Below are positions 40,646 to 50,527 of a DNA stretch of 64,000 nt, piece by piece. Each line of letters begins with the position of its first letter. Positions within the stretch are counted from its first letter, which is position 1. Origin of the DNA: Corynebacterium endometrii (GTDB taxonomy: Bacteria > Actinomycetota > Actinomycetes > Mycobacteriales > Mycobacteriaceae); contig NZ_CP039247.1 of assembly GCF_004795735.1 (NCBI RefSeq), positions 1,488,001 to 1,552,000 of the forward strand, given 5' to 3'. Made by a program: the position numbers and the translations under genes. The notes under the pieces are model-generated. The model saw only the letters and a list, made by a program, of their open reading frames with translations. It did no database searches and was not told where the DNA came from.

Positions 40646-41613
40646 TACAGCTGCGCTACCGCTTCCGTGATCTCATCAAGGATTTCCTCCGCCGTTCCGG
40701 ACGTGGAGTATCCGGCCGCCGGGATATGTCCACCGCCACCCAGACTAATAGCTAGGTCCGCGCAGTTGAGTGTCGAAGAGCGCAGGGATACGGCCCAGTG
40801 GCCTGGGCTTTGTTCCTTGAAAACCACACCCATGTCGGTGCCCCGTAGCGCTCGCACGAAATCCACTAGGGATTCCACGGCGGATTCAGAGTGACCCCCA
40901 ATATCGGTGAAGTGGCCGGTAAGCACCGCCATCGTGTATTTGCCGGCGGAAACCAGCTGCAAGCCGGCCAACACACGGCCGGTCATCTGCAGGTCATCGG
41001 CCGTCGTGGAATCCATCAGGTCCACAGCAATTTGCTTGGTATCGATGCCATACTGCATCAATCGGCCGGCAAACTCATGCATCTCCGGCCGGCCCCAGCG
41101 GAAACTACCCGTATCGGTGACAAGTCCCGCGTAAAGACAGTGGGCCAACTGCTTATCAACCTGGACATTCATCAGGTTGAATAGCTTCGCCAAGACTGAG
41201 GTGGTGGATTCGCAGCGGGCGTCCACCAGGTTGATGGTTCCAAAGCCTTCATTCGACGCGTGATGGTCGATGCAAATGACCTTTCCCTTGGCCACCTTGC
41301 GCTCAAGCTGTTGGGCGACGGACCCAGTGCGTGCCAGTGAGCCGCAATCAACGGTGACGTAGAGGTCGTAATCGGTCGGCAGCGAGTCGGCAAGGCGCAC
41401 GTTGCCCGCGCGCGGGATAGTCAGCAAATTGTCCGACAAGGCCCGGTGCTGGCCCACGATTGACCGCACCTCCTTGCCCAGTTGGCGCATGCCAATGCAT
41501 AGGGCTGTGGCGGAGCCAATGGCATCCGCATCAGGGCGAAGGTGCGTAACCACGCAAATCCGCTCCGCACCCAGCAGCGCGTCAGCTACAGCTTGATAAT
41601 TATCCTGACTCAC
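40645..41613 (-). CDS. nrnA: DHH/DHHA1 phosphoesterase (NrnA: nanoRNase / pAp phosphatase)
   Basis: 322 residues. DHH-family motifs: THLRPDADAIGSA, the DHH motif in CIDHHASNEGFG, and the DHHA1 GGGGHIPAAGY. Homologues degrade 2-5-mer RNAs and 3'-phosphoadenosine-5'-phosphate, and in mycobacteria c-di-AMP-derived dinucleotides. It lies 5 bases after rbfA and shares a base with dinF, so the cluster is coupled. Confidence 0.92.
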   Translation of the reverse strand: MSQDNYQAVADALLGAERICVVTHLRPDADAIGSATALCIGMRQLGKEVRSIVGQHRALSDNLLTIPRAGNVRLADSLPTDYDLYVTVDCGSLARTGSVAQQLERKVAKGKVICIDHHASNEGFGTINLVDARCESTTSVLAKLFNLMNVQVDKQLAHCLYAGLVTDTGSFRWGRPEMHEFAGRLMQYGIDTKQIAVDLMDSTTADDLQMTGRVLAGLQLVSAGKYTMAVLTGHFTDIGGHSESAVESLVDFVRALRGTDMGVVFKEQSPGHWAVSLRSSTLNCADLAISLGGGGHIPAAGYSTSGTAEEILDEITEAVAQL

Positions 41614-41618
41614 CGTTT

Positions 41619-42059
41619 CTACTCGCTCTCGGGGGCCGTCTTATAAGGGTTAGCGTCACCGGCGGGCTTCGCGCCCTCGCGTGCCTTCGCCAATTCCTCA
41701 TCGCGCTTACGCGCCCGCTCCAGCAACTGCTCCATATGCGCGGAGGCCTCCGGGACGGTGTCTACCTCGAAAGATAGGGTTGGGGTAAAACGCACGGACA
41801 GCTGATCCCCCACTATCTTGCGCAGCTGGCCACGGGCGCGGTGAAGCGCCTCGGCCGCCTGGTCAAAATCGGGCTCATCGTTAATGTCATTGCCACGGAC
41901 GGTGTAGTAGACCTTGGCATCGTGCAGGTCTCCAGTGACGCGGCAATCGGTAATGGTTACCAGCTCAAGGCGTCGGTCCTTGATCTCGCGTTCAATGGCC
42001 GCGGCAACGATTTCCTGAATGCGCTTGGCCATTCGGGCCGCGCGTGCATGATCAACCAT
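41619..42059 (-). CDS. rbfA: Ribosome-binding factor A
   Basis: 146 residues. KH-fold assembly factor for the 30S subunit ([23 protein letters not shown] at the N-terminus, VYYTVRG, and [11 protein letters not shown]). The charged C-terminal tail (about 110-146) is typical of actinobacteria. Start ATG 42059, chosen because AAGGTGG lies 5 bases upstream; an upstream GTG (42068) would overlap that site. A terminator-like hairpin separates it from infB. Confidence 0.93.
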   Translation of the reverse strand: MVDHARAARMAKRIQEIVAAAIEREIKDRRLELVTITDCRVTGDLHDAKVYYTVRGNDINDEPDFDQAAEALHRARGQLRKIVGDQLSVRFTPTLSFEVDTVPEASAHMEQLLERARKRDEELAKAREGAKPAGDANPYKTAPESE

Positions 42060-42133
42060 GATTACCACCTTAAGTTGGTTTTAAGTAACAAGGCACCAGT
42101 CTATCCCAGAGAAAACGCCTAGGTAAAACCTAA

Positions 42134-42175
42134 GGCGCGGGATGCAAGAACGCTTTTGCGCTTGCATCCCGCGCC
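42134..42175 (-). terminator. Strong hairpin between infB and rbfA
   Basis: Perfect 15-bp stem GGCGCGGGATGCAAG (42134-42148) with CTTGCATCCCGCGCC (42161-42175) and a 12-base loop. On the minus strand it is followed by TTAGGTTTTACC. It is a good terminator or partial terminator after infB. Confidence 0.75.
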
Positions 42176-42217
42176 CGCGAGACTAAGAAAAGCCTTTTCC
42201 GGACCGGTTAGCCCGGT

Positions 42218-45067
42218 TTAGTCGCGAGGTACCTCTACCTCTTCGTAGACCTGGATGATGTCACCGATCTGAATGTCTGGGTAAGACAGGGTCATACCGC
42301 ACTCGTAACCGGCAGCCATCTCGTTAACGTCATCCTTTTCGTGACGCAGGGATTCAATCTTCGCGTCGGAGGTGATGACGTTGCCGTCACGAACCAGGCG
42401 TGCCTTAGCGTTGCGCTTGACCTTGCCATCGGTAACCATGCAGCCCGCGATGGTACCAACGGCGGAGGACTTGAACAGCGCGCGGATTTCGGCGGCACCG
42501 GTATCGCGCTCCTCGAAGATTGGCTTGAGCATGCCCTTAAGAGCGGCCTCAACCTCTTCGATTGCACGGTAAATAACGGTGTAGTAGCGGATATCCACGC
42601 CCTCGGCGTTAGCCTCCTCAGTCGCCTTGCCCTCAGCGCGAACGTTGAAGGCGATGATGATGGCGTCGGAAGCGGCCGCCAGGGAGACGTTGGTCTGGGT
42701 TACGGCACCAACACCGCGGTCGATGATGTTGAGCTGAACCTCATCGTCGATCTCGATGTCCAGCAACGCGTCCTCGAGGGCCTCAACGGAACCGGCGTTG
42801 TCACCCTTAAGGATGAGGTTGAGGGTCGAGGTCTCCTTAAGGACCGCATCCAGATCCTCAAGGGAGACGCGCTTGCGTGCCTTGGCCTGAAGCGCGGAAC
42901 GCTTGCGCGCGTCGCGCTGTGCCGCGATCTGGCGAGCCACTCGGTCGTCCTCGACAACGAGCAGGTTGTCGCCCGCGCCAGGTACGCCATTGAGGCCTTG
43001 AACCTGGACTGGGCGGGACGGACCGGCCTCTTCGACGTCCTGACCAAACTCATCAGTCATGCGGCGGACGCGGCCGTGCGCGTCGCCGACGACAATGGAA
43101 TCGCCGACACGCAGGGTGCCGCGCTGGACAATAACGGTGGCCACAGGGCCACGGCCGCGGTCCAGGTGGGCCTCGATAGCCACGCCCTGGGCATCCATCT
43201 CCGGGTTGGCGGTCAGCTCGAGCGCCGCGTCGGCGGTCAGGATGACCGCCTCCAACAGGCCGTCGATGTTAATGCCCTGCTTAGCGGAGATGTCCACGAA
43301 CATGGTCTCACCGCCGTACTCCTCAGGAACCAGGCCGTACTCGGTGAGCTGGCCACGGATCTTGTCTGGGGAAGCGCCAGGCTTATCGATCTTGTTCACA
43401 GCGACCACGACCGGGATGTCCGCAGCCTTGGCGTGGTTGATTGCCTCAACGGTCTGAGGCATCACGCCATCATCGGCGGCAACAACCAAGATCGCCAGGT
43501 CAGTGGACTTTGCACCACGGGCACGCATTGCGGTAAACGCCTCGTGACCTGGGGTATCCAGGAACGTGATGGTGCGCTCATCGCCACCAACCTCGACATC
43601 GACCTGGTATGCGCCGATGCCCTGGGTGATGCCACCGGCCTCGCCACTACCAACGTTGGTCTTACGGATGGTATCGAGCAGGCGGGTCTTACCGTGGTCG
43701 ACGTGACCCATGACGGTAACGACCGGAGGACGGGACTCGAGGTTTTCTTCCCCGCCTTCATCCTCGCCGAACTGTAGGTCGAAGGACTCGAGCAGCTCGC
43801 GGTCCTCATCCTCTGGGGAGACAACCTCAACTTCGTAGTTGATTTCGGCGCCCAGAAGCTGCAGCGTTTCCTCGGAAACGGACGCGGTAGCGGTCACCAT
43901 CTCACCAAGGTTGAACAGTGCCTGTACCAATGCCGCCGGATCCGCGCCGATCTTCTCAGCGAAGTCAGACAGGGACGCGCCGCGGCGCAGACGCACCTTG
44001 GAGCCGCCGCCGTCAGGCAGGCGTACGCCACCAATGACGTTAGGTGCCTGCATTGCCTCGTACTCATGGCGCTTCTGCCGCTTGGACTTCTTGCCCTTGC
44101 GTGGAGCGCCACCCGGACGGCCGAACGCGCCGGCGGTACCACCGCGGCGTCCGCCACGGCCACCGCCGCCTCCGCGGAAACCACCGCCGCCCGGGCCGCC
44201 CTGGCCTGGGCCGCCTGGGCGTCCGCCACGGCCGCGACCGCCGCCGCCCTGGTTTGCAGACTTGGAAGGCATTGCAGCCGGGTTTGGATGGGATGGCATC
44301 ATTGCGGGGCTTGGGCGGCGTGCGCCGCCCTGACCGCCGTCGCCACGACCCTGGCCGCGGTTCTGACCACCCTGGCCACCGCGACCGCCCTGGCCACCGC
44401 GACCCTCGCCAGGCTTGCCGCCCGGTTTTCCGCCCTGTCGTGGGCCCTTGGAGCCGCCTGGGCGAGGTCCGGGACGGTCGCCCGCACCGGTAGAAAATGG
44501 GTTATTAGCAACGCGGCGGGTGCCGCCTGGCTTCGGCATGGAGCGTGGGGTTGGGGCCGGCTTGCCCTCCCCCTGGTTTGCCGGCTTCTCAGCGTTTTTA
44601 TCCGCTGCCTTGCCTGGGCCCGGCTTAGGAGCACCTGGCTTCGGAGCCCCAGGCTTTGGCGCGCCCGGTTTAGGCGCGTCGTTAGCGGGCTTAGCTGCCT
44701 TCGCCGCCGCGGCATCCGCAGGCGATGGGGTTGCCGGCTGGGCCGGCTTTGGCTTGGCCGCACCAGGCTTCGGCGCCCCGGGTTTTGCCGCTTGCGGCTG
44801 AGCGGCAGACTTAGCGGCCTGTGGTTTGGCGGCCTTGCCTGACTTTTGATTATTGGCAGCCTGAGGCGCTTCCCCAGCCTGCGAAGCGGCATCCGCGCCG
44901 CCGTTCTTTTCCTCGTAGTAGGAACGCATCTTCTTCACCACCGGTGGTTCGATGGTGGAAGAAGCGGTCTTCACAAACTCGCCCTGTTCCTTCAGGGTTG
45001 CGAGTAGTTCCTTGCTGGTTACGCCGAGCTGCTTAGCCAGCTCGTGAACACGTAGCTTTCCGGGCAC
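42218..45067 (-). CDS. infB: Translation initiation factor IF-2
   Basis: 949 residues. GTPase that brings initiator tRNA to the 30S subunit. The G domain has [16 protein letters not shown] (around 450-460), DTPGHEAF and NKIDKP, followed by the beta-barrel, C1 and C2 domains. The N-terminal third is low complexity: KPGAP repeats around residues 130-155, then Gly/Arg-rich tracts to about 320, and a short IF2_N motif at the very start ([16 protein letters not shown]). ATG or GTG near 45067. It follows ylxR, as in the nusA-ylxR-infB operon. Confidence 0.97.
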   Translation of the reverse strand: MPGKLRVHELAKQLGVTSKELLATLKEQGEFVKTASSTIEPPVVKKMRSYYEEKNGGADAASQAGEAPQAANNQKSGKAAKPQAAKSAAQPQAAKPGAPKPGAAKPKPAQPATPSPADAAAAKAAKPANDAPKPGAPKPGAPKPGAPKPGPGKAADKNAEKPANQGEGKPAPTPRSMPKPGGTRRVANNPFSTGAGDRPGPRPGGSKGPRQGGKPGGKPGEGRGGQGGRGGQGGQNRGQGRGDGGQGGARRPSPAMMPSHPNPAAMPSKSANQGGGGRGRGGRPGGPGQGGPGGGGFRGGGGGRGGRRGGTAGAFGRPGGAPRKGKKSKRQKRHEYEAMQAPNVIGGVRLPDGGGSKVRLRRGASLSDFAEKIGADPAALVQALFNLGEMVTATASVSEETLQLLGAEINYEVEVVSPEDEDRELLESFDLQFGEDEGGEENLESRPPVVTVMGHVDHGKTRLLDTIRKTNVGSGEAGGITQGIGAYQVDVEVGGDERTITFLDTPGHEAFTAMRARGAKSTDLAILVVAADDGVMPQTVEAINHAKAADIPVVVAVNKIDKPGASPDKIRGQLTEYGLVPEEYGGETMFVDISAKQGINIDGLLEAVILTADAALELTANPEMDAQGVAIEAHLDRGRGPVATVIVQRGTLRVGDSIVVGDAHGRVRRMTDEFGQDVEEAGPSRPVQVQGLNGVPGAGDNLLVVEDDRVARQIAAQRDARKRSALQAKARKRVSLEDLDAVLKETSTLNLILKGDNAGSVEALEDALLDIEIDDEVQLNIIDRGVGAVTQTNVSLAAASDAIIIAFNVRAEGKATEEANAEGVDIRYYTVIYRAIEEVEAALKGMLKPIFEERDTGAAEIRALFKSSAVGTIAGCMVTDGKVKRNAKARLVRDGNVITSDAKIESLRHEKDDVNEMAAGYECGMTLSYPDIQIGDIIQVYEEVEVPRD

Positions 45068-45224
45068 TTGTCTCCTTGTAGTTGGTCTAGGAGCCAGCGG
45101 CGCTCGAATAAGCTTCCGCTGCTCCTAGTGATTGATAGTGACTTTCATCGCTGATGCTTCATCGTTGTGCGCTCATCAGTGTTCGGTCTTCCTTTTATCT
45201 CTAGGCTCGAGGGAGTGATAACCC

Positions 45225-45527
45225 TCACCCGCGTTCCCGGTTGGCCAGGGTCTTACCGGCCTCCAGAAACTCACGAACATGACCTGTGTCCAACGGGGTG
45301 GACACGCGGAGCGCGCGCGCAAATGCACGACGCTTCTCCGCCAGCTCGTATGCAGCAAGGTCCGGGTAAATCCAGGCTCCCCGCCCAGGGAGCCGGCGGT
45401 CCGGATCGGCCACGACGGTTCGGCGCTCCGGGTCATCAGGACTGATAACCACGCGGAGCAACTCATCATCGGGGCGCTTGGAACGCGTCGCGATACAGGT
45501 ACGGTAGCGAATGTTGGTCATAACCAT
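45225..45527 (-). CDS. ylxR: YlxR-family (DUF448) RNA-binding protein
   Basis: About 98-100 residues. YlxR signature RTCIATRSKRPDDELLRVV, then LPGRGAWIYPDLAAYE and a basic RRAFARALR. Small nucleic-acid-binding protein, in some firmicutes an RNase P modulator. AAGGAG lies 4 bases before the ATG at 45527 and 10 before the ATG at 45521, so the start is ambiguous by two codons. The 331-base gap to nusA is large for this operon and contains a structured region. Confidence 0.9.
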   Translation of the reverse strand: MVMTNIRYRTCIATRSKRPDDELLRVVISPDDPERRTVVADPDRRLPGRGAWIYPDLAAYELAEKRRAFARALRVSTPLDTGHVREFLEAGKTLANRERG

Positions 45528-45747
45528 TCAACTCCTTACCCGCGGCGCAGCACACATGTAGTGCACGTTAACGCCACCGTCTTGAATGAGACATCAAGCC
45601 TTACAACGCGGTCCCATCTGCATATGGGCCACCGATCAGTGTACGTCAAAAAAGGCTGATTGTGTATTCCAGCCCGGTTGCACACAGTTCCGTGGCCGGT
45701 TTGCTTCAAAGCCTCCTCCCGGTCCCCTCCTCCCCGGCGGCAAGCCA

Positions 45748-45823
45748 AAGGCCCAGCACTCGGGACTGGCCTTCCCCCGCCAAGGGGACGGCGGGCCGAG
45801 TCCTCCGAATAGCGCTGGGCCTT
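45748..45823 (-). other. Long structured hairpin in the nusA-ylxR spacer
   Basis: Outer stem AAGGCCCAGC (45748-45757) with GCTGGGCCTT (45814-45823), second tier ACTCGG (45758-45763) with CCGAGT (45796-45801), and a GC-rich inner hairpin (CCGCC/GGCGG). On the minus strand it starts 36 bases past the nusA stop and is followed by TTGGCTTG. It may be an attenuator, terminator or processing site. The spacer around it (45528-45858) has no convincing gene. Confidence 0.6.
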
Positions 45824-45858
45824 CGCCCCCAGACAAGAGGGGCAGAATAGGACTGAGT

Positions 45859-46881
45859 TTAGGACAGCTCCCGCGGCAGTTCGTCAGCGTCAGAATGGAT
45901 ATCGATCTTCCATCCCGTCAAGCGGGCGGCGAGACGCGCATTCTGACCCTCCTTGCCGATGGCCAGCGACAATTGGTAATCGGGCACGGTCACGCGCGCA
46001 ACCTGCGCGTCCTGGTCAATGATGTCAACGCGGACAACCTTGGAGGGCGCCAACGCGTTGCCTACGTACACGGCCGGATCCTCATTGAAATCGATGATGT
46101 CAATCTTTTCCCCGCCTAGCGCGGACATAATGTTATTTACGCGCTGGCCGCGAGGACCGATGCATGCGCCCTTGGCATTAAGCCCCTTGGCGTGGCCAAT
46201 GACCGAGACCTTGGAACGGTGGCCGGCCTCACGGGCGATGGAAACCAGCTCAACAGAGCCTTCCTCAACCTCAGGGATTTCCAGCTCGAACAGCCCCCGC
46301 ACCAGTTCAGGGTGGGTGCGGGAGAGGTTGATCTGAAGCTTCGCGCCGTTGCGGGTAACCCCAACCACGTACGCCTTCACGCGGTCGCCGTGCTTAAGCT
46401 TTTCGCCTGGAATCTGTTCCGCGGGAAGGATGATTCCATCCTGGGAATCGTGCTCAGTACCCAGCTGGACCACGACTATGCCACGCTCATTCGCGTACAC
46501 GTCGCGCTGAACGATGCCGGAGACTACCTTGCCCTGCAACTCCGCATACTCGCCGAAGGCCTTCTCCGCCTCGGCCTCACGCAGGCGCTTGACAATCGCA
46601 TCACGCACAGCTTGGCCGCCGATACGCGAAAAGTTCTCTGGGGTGTCATCAAACTCGTCGATGACTTCACCGGTTTCTGGGTCTATCTCAGAAACAATGA
46701 CATTGACCTGACCAGTTTTATCGTCAATATCCACACGGGACTTAGAGCTCTCCGACGGGGCGGAGTCACGGTAATCCAGGTAGGAAAAGAGCAGAGCTCC
46801 CGCGATGGCCTTGAGCAATTCCGCAACTGGCACCTCGCGCTCGGCCTCAATATTGCGCAGTGCTGCAAGATCAATATTCAC
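45859..46881 (-). CDS. nusA: Transcription termination/antitermination protein NusA
   Basis: 340 residues, the short actinobacterial form. N-terminal RNA-polymerase-binding domain (about 1-125), S1 domain (about 130-200, LQGKVVSGIVQRDVYANERGI), then two KH domains (GACIGPRGQRVNNIM and LSLAIGKEGQNARLA). It lacks the acidic C-terminal repeats of E. coli NusA. GTG start with GAGAGG upstream. It follows rimP after 4 bases. Confidence 0.95.
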   Translation of the reverse strand: MNIDLAALRNIEAEREVPVAELLKAIAGALLFSYLDYRDSAPSESSKSRVDIDDKTGQVNVIVSEIDPETGEVIDEFDDTPENFSRIGGQAVRDAIVKRLREAEAEKAFGEYAELQGKVVSGIVQRDVYANERGIVVVQLGTEHDSQDGIILPAEQIPGEKLKHGDRVKAYVVGVTRNGAKLQINLSRTHPELVRGLFELEIPEVEEGSVELVSIAREAGHRSKVSVIGHAKGLNAKGACIGPRGQRVNNIMSALGGEKIDIIDFNEDPAVYVGNALAPSKVVRVDIIDQDAQVARVTVPDYQLSLAIGKEGQNARLAARLTGWKIDIHSDADELPRELS

Positions 46882-46885
46882 TTGT

Positions 46886-47455
46886 TTAATCCTCTCGACG
46901 AGCCAAGTATTCCTTGGCCACTAGGTTGAAGTCTTGTGCTGCCACCTCAGCCTCGGCGGCCGGGGGTTGGGAGAACTCAATTTCTACCACCGCGCGGGCG
47001 ATATTTTCCAATCGGCTCTGCCGAACAATAATATCCCTCTTCTCGCTGCGGATGAGGGTAACTGATTGCTCATCATCACTCAGGGCTCCAATGCGCCACA
47101 AGGTGGGCTTATTCTCTTCGCCAACGTGTTCCACCGCAACGGCCCGGCCGCGATTCCTACGCCAGTGACGTGGAGCGGTCAGTGGCAGATCCACGCCCGG
47201 AGTTGAGACCTCTAACGTGTAGCCCGCGCCAAAGTTCAACTCGCCGGCCGCCTCCTTCGCGTCGAAGAAAGCCCCAATTTCACCGCTTAGGCGTTCGAGG
47301 TCATCCGACGATGGGCGTGATTCAGAATCCAGCCGGATGATGACTTGTGATTTCTTGCCGGCTTTGGTGGTTTTGACGTCTTCCACGTCAATTCCTTGCG
47401 GGGACAGTAGCCCCTCCAGCAGTTGATGGAGTTGTTGTGATTCTGGGAATGCCAT
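46886..47455 (-). CDS. rimP: Ribosome maturation factor RimP
   Basis: 189 residues. 30S assembly factor with an N-terminal alpha/beta domain and a C-terminal SH3-like barrel. Recognisable segments: LLSPQGIDVEDVKTTKAGKK, the YTLEVSTPGVDLPLTAPRHWRRN region (longer than 20 residues and abbreviated here as LEVSTPGVDLPL), and VEIEFSQPP. Head of the rimP-nusA-ylxR-infB cluster. TATTGT (minus 47468-47463) lies 7 bases before the ATG, so the operon probably begins with a leaderless message. Confidence 0.93.
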   Translation of the reverse strand: MAFPESQQLHQLLEGLLSPQGIDVEDVKTTKAGKKSQVIIRLDSESRPSSDDLERLSGEIGAFFDAKEAAGELNFGAGYTLEVSTPGVDLPLTAPRHWRRNRGRAVAVEHVGEENKPTLWRIGALSDDEQSVTLIRSEKRDIIVRQSRLENIARAVVEIEFSQPPAAEAEVAAQDFNLVAKEYLARRED

Positions 47456-47462
47456 GCGCCTA

Positions 47463-47508
47463 ACAATAGTGCCTAACTAAACAACGCGATCAAGCAACGC
47501 GGTACAGT
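47463..47508. promoter_or_regulatory. Divergent leaderless promoters of rimP and the lipoprotein gene
   Basis: TATTGT on the minus strand (47468-47463) is 7 bases before the rimP ATG. TACAGT on the plus strand (47503-47508) is 7 bases before the GTG at 47516. No ribosome site precedes either start. Confidence 0.6.
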
Positions 47509-47515
47509 CTGATCC

Positions 47516-48379
47516 GTGAATCGCAGCAAGAACATTTTTACCCTGTCCGCCTGTGTGGCACTCATCCCGGCCCTAACCGGTTGCGGCGTTGCCGATTTTG
47601 CGGCAGAGGCCCTAGGTCCAAAGCCGGACCAGGCGTTAGTCAATCTTGCTTACTACGCCGAGGATAACGCCGCCGGGAAGTGGCCCAAGGAGGTCACCTC
47701 TCTTTTGGCTAAGCACTCGGGCGAACTCTTTGCCGAAATCGAGCGCGTGTGCGGCGTGCGCGAGGATGGCACACCCCTGCCATCATGCGCCAGTGACAAG
47801 ATGGAACCGGAACCAACCACTGGATTACCGCTAGACGTGCTTATAGATAACGCGCAGGATGCGCCCGAGGAATCCCGCCCACTCCTAGCCACCCAGGCAG
47901 CGGATCTAGCCCATGCGCAGCCGTCCGAGCTCGCCGGGGTTAACGCACCGGTGCTCGAGGGCGACTCGCCGCTCATCGAACAGGCCTCGAAGCTACTGGA
48001 ATGGGAGTACGCCCATGTCTACGGCTTGGATTTTGCCCGCGCTTTCGTGCCAACCGAGCAGATTCCCGCGCTCGATGAGGCGATCGCCTCCGCGGAGGGG
48101 CGCATCGGTCAATTGCAGGCCGCGTTGGCGAACGCAGAATCCGCCCCCGCGGAACTTCCGGCCTACACGTCTCAGGGTCGCGACATGCCTATAGATTCCG
48201 CCTCCGCGGCCGCTTTCGTTAACGAGTCCCTATCCGCCGAAGCAACATTCTGGCGTGAGCAACTTGCCCTGGCGATGGGGAGTTCCAACACTTCAAGCCG
48301 TATAGACACGGTGTCTCAATTCAACCCCGAATGGGTTAAGTGGGTTGCCAAAGTAGCTGGCATGACAACTGTCCACTAG
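47516..48379 (+). CDS. Putative lipoprotein (possibly DUF4439, ferritin-like)
   Basis: 287 residues from a GTG. Signal sequence with lipobox LTGC at about residue 23 (NIFTLSACVALIPALTGC), so envelope-anchored after processing. The C-terminal half is helical and Ala-rich (LLEWEYAHVYGLDFARAF, RIGQLQAALANAE, SAAAFVNESLSAEATFWRE). That and the location next to rimP resemble the mycobacterial DUF4439 protein near Rv2843; this family call is tentative. It has two Cys in CGVREDGTPLPSC that could form a disulfide. The function is unknown. An MMPL transporter gene follows after 10 bases. Confidence 0.65.
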   Translation: MNRSKNIFTLSACVALIPALTGCGVADFAAEALGPKPDQALVNLAYYAEDNAAGKWPKEVTSLLAKHSGELFAEIERVCGVREDGTPLPSCASDKMEPEPTTGLPLDVLIDNAQDAPEESRPLLATQAADLAHAQPSELAGVNAPVLEGDSPLIEQASKLLEWEYAHVYGLDFARAFVPTEQIPALDEAIASAEGRIGQLQAALANAESAPAELPAYTSQGRDMPIDSASAAAFVNESLSAEATFWREQLALAMGSSNTSSRIDTVSQFNPEWVKWVAKVAGMTTVH

Positions 48380-48389
48380 GGTCCAAGGA

Positions 48390-50450
48390 ATGACCGCTCA
48401 AAAAATGCGCGTGAATCGTTGGATTGCGCTTATTATCCTTCTTTTGGGTTGCGCCGCCATGGCACTGCCCGGAGTTGAAAAACCAGACACCACTACCGCT
48501 ACGTTGCCGAGCGACGCCGAATCCACCGTTACGGCCAACCTCCAGGCACAAATTTCTGAGGAAAACTCTGACGGCGGAAAATCGGCCCAACCAGCCATAG
48601 TCTTGTTCGAGCTGGAAGAGGACGGTGCCACGCTTGGACGTGAGCAGCTCGGCGAGTTGCAGGGGATCGCCGAAGAACTCGGCGGGCCGCTCATCCCTAA
48701 TGAGGAGCTCAATGCGGCCATGGTGCCGGTCCAGATCGAGTCCACCGGCTATAACGAGAATAAGAACAAGGTCATGGACCTTCGCGATTCCGCCACGGAA
48801 CAGGCCCCCGAGGGCATGAGGGCGCAGGTCACCGGCCCGGCCGCCATCCAGGCCGATTTGTCAAACGTGTTCTCCGGCGCCAACTTCATCTTGCTGGGCG
48901 TGACCGCGGCAATCGTTGCCGTACTGCTGATTATCACCTACCGCTCCCCCGTCCTGTGGCTCATCCCGCTCATTGTCATCGCGGTAGCAGACCGCGCGGC
49001 GGCAATCCTGTTTACCTACGTGCTGGATGCCGCGGGCATCCCATGGGACGATTCCACCGCGGGCATCCTGTCCGTTCTGGTCTTTGGCGCAGGCACCAAC
49101 TATGCGCTGCTGCTCATCTCCCGTTACCGCGATGAGCTTACGGGCACCGATGACCGCTTCGAGGCAATGTCCCGCGCGTGGCTTCCAACCTTGAAGACCG
49201 TCACCGCATCGGCCGCCACCGTAATCATCGGCGTGCTGTGCTTGCTCGCGTCCTCCGTGGGAACCACCAAGGGTCTCGGCCTGGCTTCGGCGGCCGGCAT
49301 CGTGGTGGCTTGGGTATTCGCCCTATTCTGCCTCCCGGGCATCCTTGTCCTGTTCGACCGCTGGATCTTCTGGCCCAAGAAGCCCGTCGCCGGCGAAGAA
49401 CCGGACCACAAGCTATGGGACAAGGTGGGTGGCTTTGTGCGCCGCAAGCCTTTGCCAATCGCGATTGTTTCCCTGGTCATTCTTGGCCTGTCCTCTATCG
49501 GTTACTTCCAGTCCTCAACCGGCCTAAACCAGGCGGATCAGTTCCTGGATACCCCTGAGTCCATCACCGCCGCAGAGGACCTTGGTAACCGTTTCCCAGA
49601 ACAATCCGCAACCCCAGCACTGGTGGCAACCACTGATCCTGAATCCACCACCGCCGCCATCGAGGCGATGGGCGGCACCCCGCAGCCGCAGGGCGAAACA
49701 GAGTACGCCCCTGCAGATCAGGACCCCGCGCAGTGGACCCTGCTCCAGGTCAATGGCCTCAATTTCCAGGAGCTTCGCTCCGAATTCGCCGGTGAGAATG
49801 TGTTCATCGGTGGCCAGGACGCCCAGCTCTTCGATGCTGAGGAAGCCGCCGCCGATGACCGCCAGGTCATCTTCCCACTGGTGCTTGGCCTAGTCTTCAT
49901 CGCCTTGCTGGTCTTGCTCCGCGCGTTCGTGGCACCGGTCATCATGGTTGCTTCCGTCCTGCTGACCAACGTCGCGGCCCTGGGCCTGAGCTGGTGGATT
50001 TCCACCTCCCTCCTGGGTTTCGAGCGCTTCGATTCGCTGACCCCCCTCTATGCCTTCGTGTTCTTGGTGGCGCTGGGTATTGACTACACCATCTTCCTGG
50101 TCACCCGCGCCCGCGAAGAAGCTGGGAAGCAGGGCACCAAGGAGGGAATCCTTACCGCGCTGTCTGCAACCGGCGGTGTGATCACCTCCGCGGGTATCCT
50201 GCTGGCGGCCGTATTCGCCGCCCTGGGCGTCCTGCCTTTGGTGGTCATGGCGCAGCTGGGCATCACCGTATTCATCGGTGTGCTGCTGGATACGCTCATC
50301 GTCCGCACCATCTTAGTGCCTTCGCTCGTCCAGCTTTTGGGCGAGAAGTTCTGGTGGCCGGCAAAGCCAGCCAAGGACACCCCGGCCGATGCCGCCGCGG
50401 CGGGCCGCGGTGAGTACGTGAACGCGGCTGGGGTTCGGGTGAGCAAGTAA
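48390..50450 (+). CDS. MMPL-family (RND) transporter
   Basis: 686 residues in two RND halves. Each half has one helix, an extracytoplasmic domain, then a bundle of five to six helices (about 165-330 and 490-665). MMPL landmarks are visible: SVLVFGAGTNYALLLISRYRDEL and LVALGIDYTIFLVTRARE, the latter with the conserved acidic residue of the proton relay. Such proteins export lipids, mycolate precursors or drugs. It has the compact size without the long second loop of MmpL3. Probably co-transcribed with the upstream lipoprotein gene. The substrate is unknown. Confidence 0.9.
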   Translation: MTAQKMRVNRWIALIILLLGCAAMALPGVEKPDTTTATLPSDAESTVTANLQAQISEENSDGGKSAQPAIVLFELEEDGATLGREQLGELQGIAEELGGPLIPNEELNAAMVPVQIESTGYNENKNKVMDLRDSATEQAPEGMRAQVTGPAAIQADLSNVFSGANFILLGVTAAIVAVLLIITYRSPVLWLIPLIVIAVADRAAAILFTYVLDAAGIPWDDSTAGILSVLVFGAGTNYALLLISRYRDELTGTDDRFEAMSRAWLPTLKTVTASAATVIIGVLCLLASSVGTTKGLGLASAAGIVVAWVFALFCLPGILVLFDRWIFWPKKPVAGEEPDHKLWDKVGGFVRRKPLPIAIVSLVILGLSSIGYFQSSTGLNQADQFLDTPESITAAEDLGNRFPEQSATPALVATTDPESTTAAIEAMGGTPQPQGETEYAPADQDPAQWTLLQVNGLNFQELRSEFAGENVFIGGQDAQLFDAEEAAADDRQVIFPLVLGLVFIALLVLLRAFVAPVIMVASVLLTNVAALGLSWWISTSLLGFERFDSLTPLYAFVFLVALGIDYTIFLVTRAREEAGKQGTKEGILTALSATGGVITSAGILLAAVFAALGVLPLVVMAQLGITVFIGVLLDTLIVRTILVPSLVQLLGEKFWWPAKPAKDTPADAAAAGRGEYVNAAGVRVSK

Positions 50451-50495
50451 CCCTCACTAAAGTATCCAAGCGCTTCTTGGATTAGGAACGCTGCT

Positions 50496-50527
50496 AAACG
50501 CCGGCGCCATTGCGGCCGCCGGCGTTT
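50496..50527 (+). terminator. Terminator of the MMPL gene
   Basis: 11-bp stem AAACGCCGGCG (50496-50506) with CGCCGGCGTTT (50517-50527), followed by TGTGTTTT. Confidence 0.85.

Noticed and set aside
42341-43777. Long open frame on the plus strand (478 codons) opposite infB
   Set aside because: It is antisense to the IF-2 GTPase domain and is explained by codon bias.
44590-44700. Short tandem DNA repeats that might suggest a CRISPR or minisatellite
   Set aside because: They encode in-frame KPGAP repeats of the IF-2 linker; there are no spacers.
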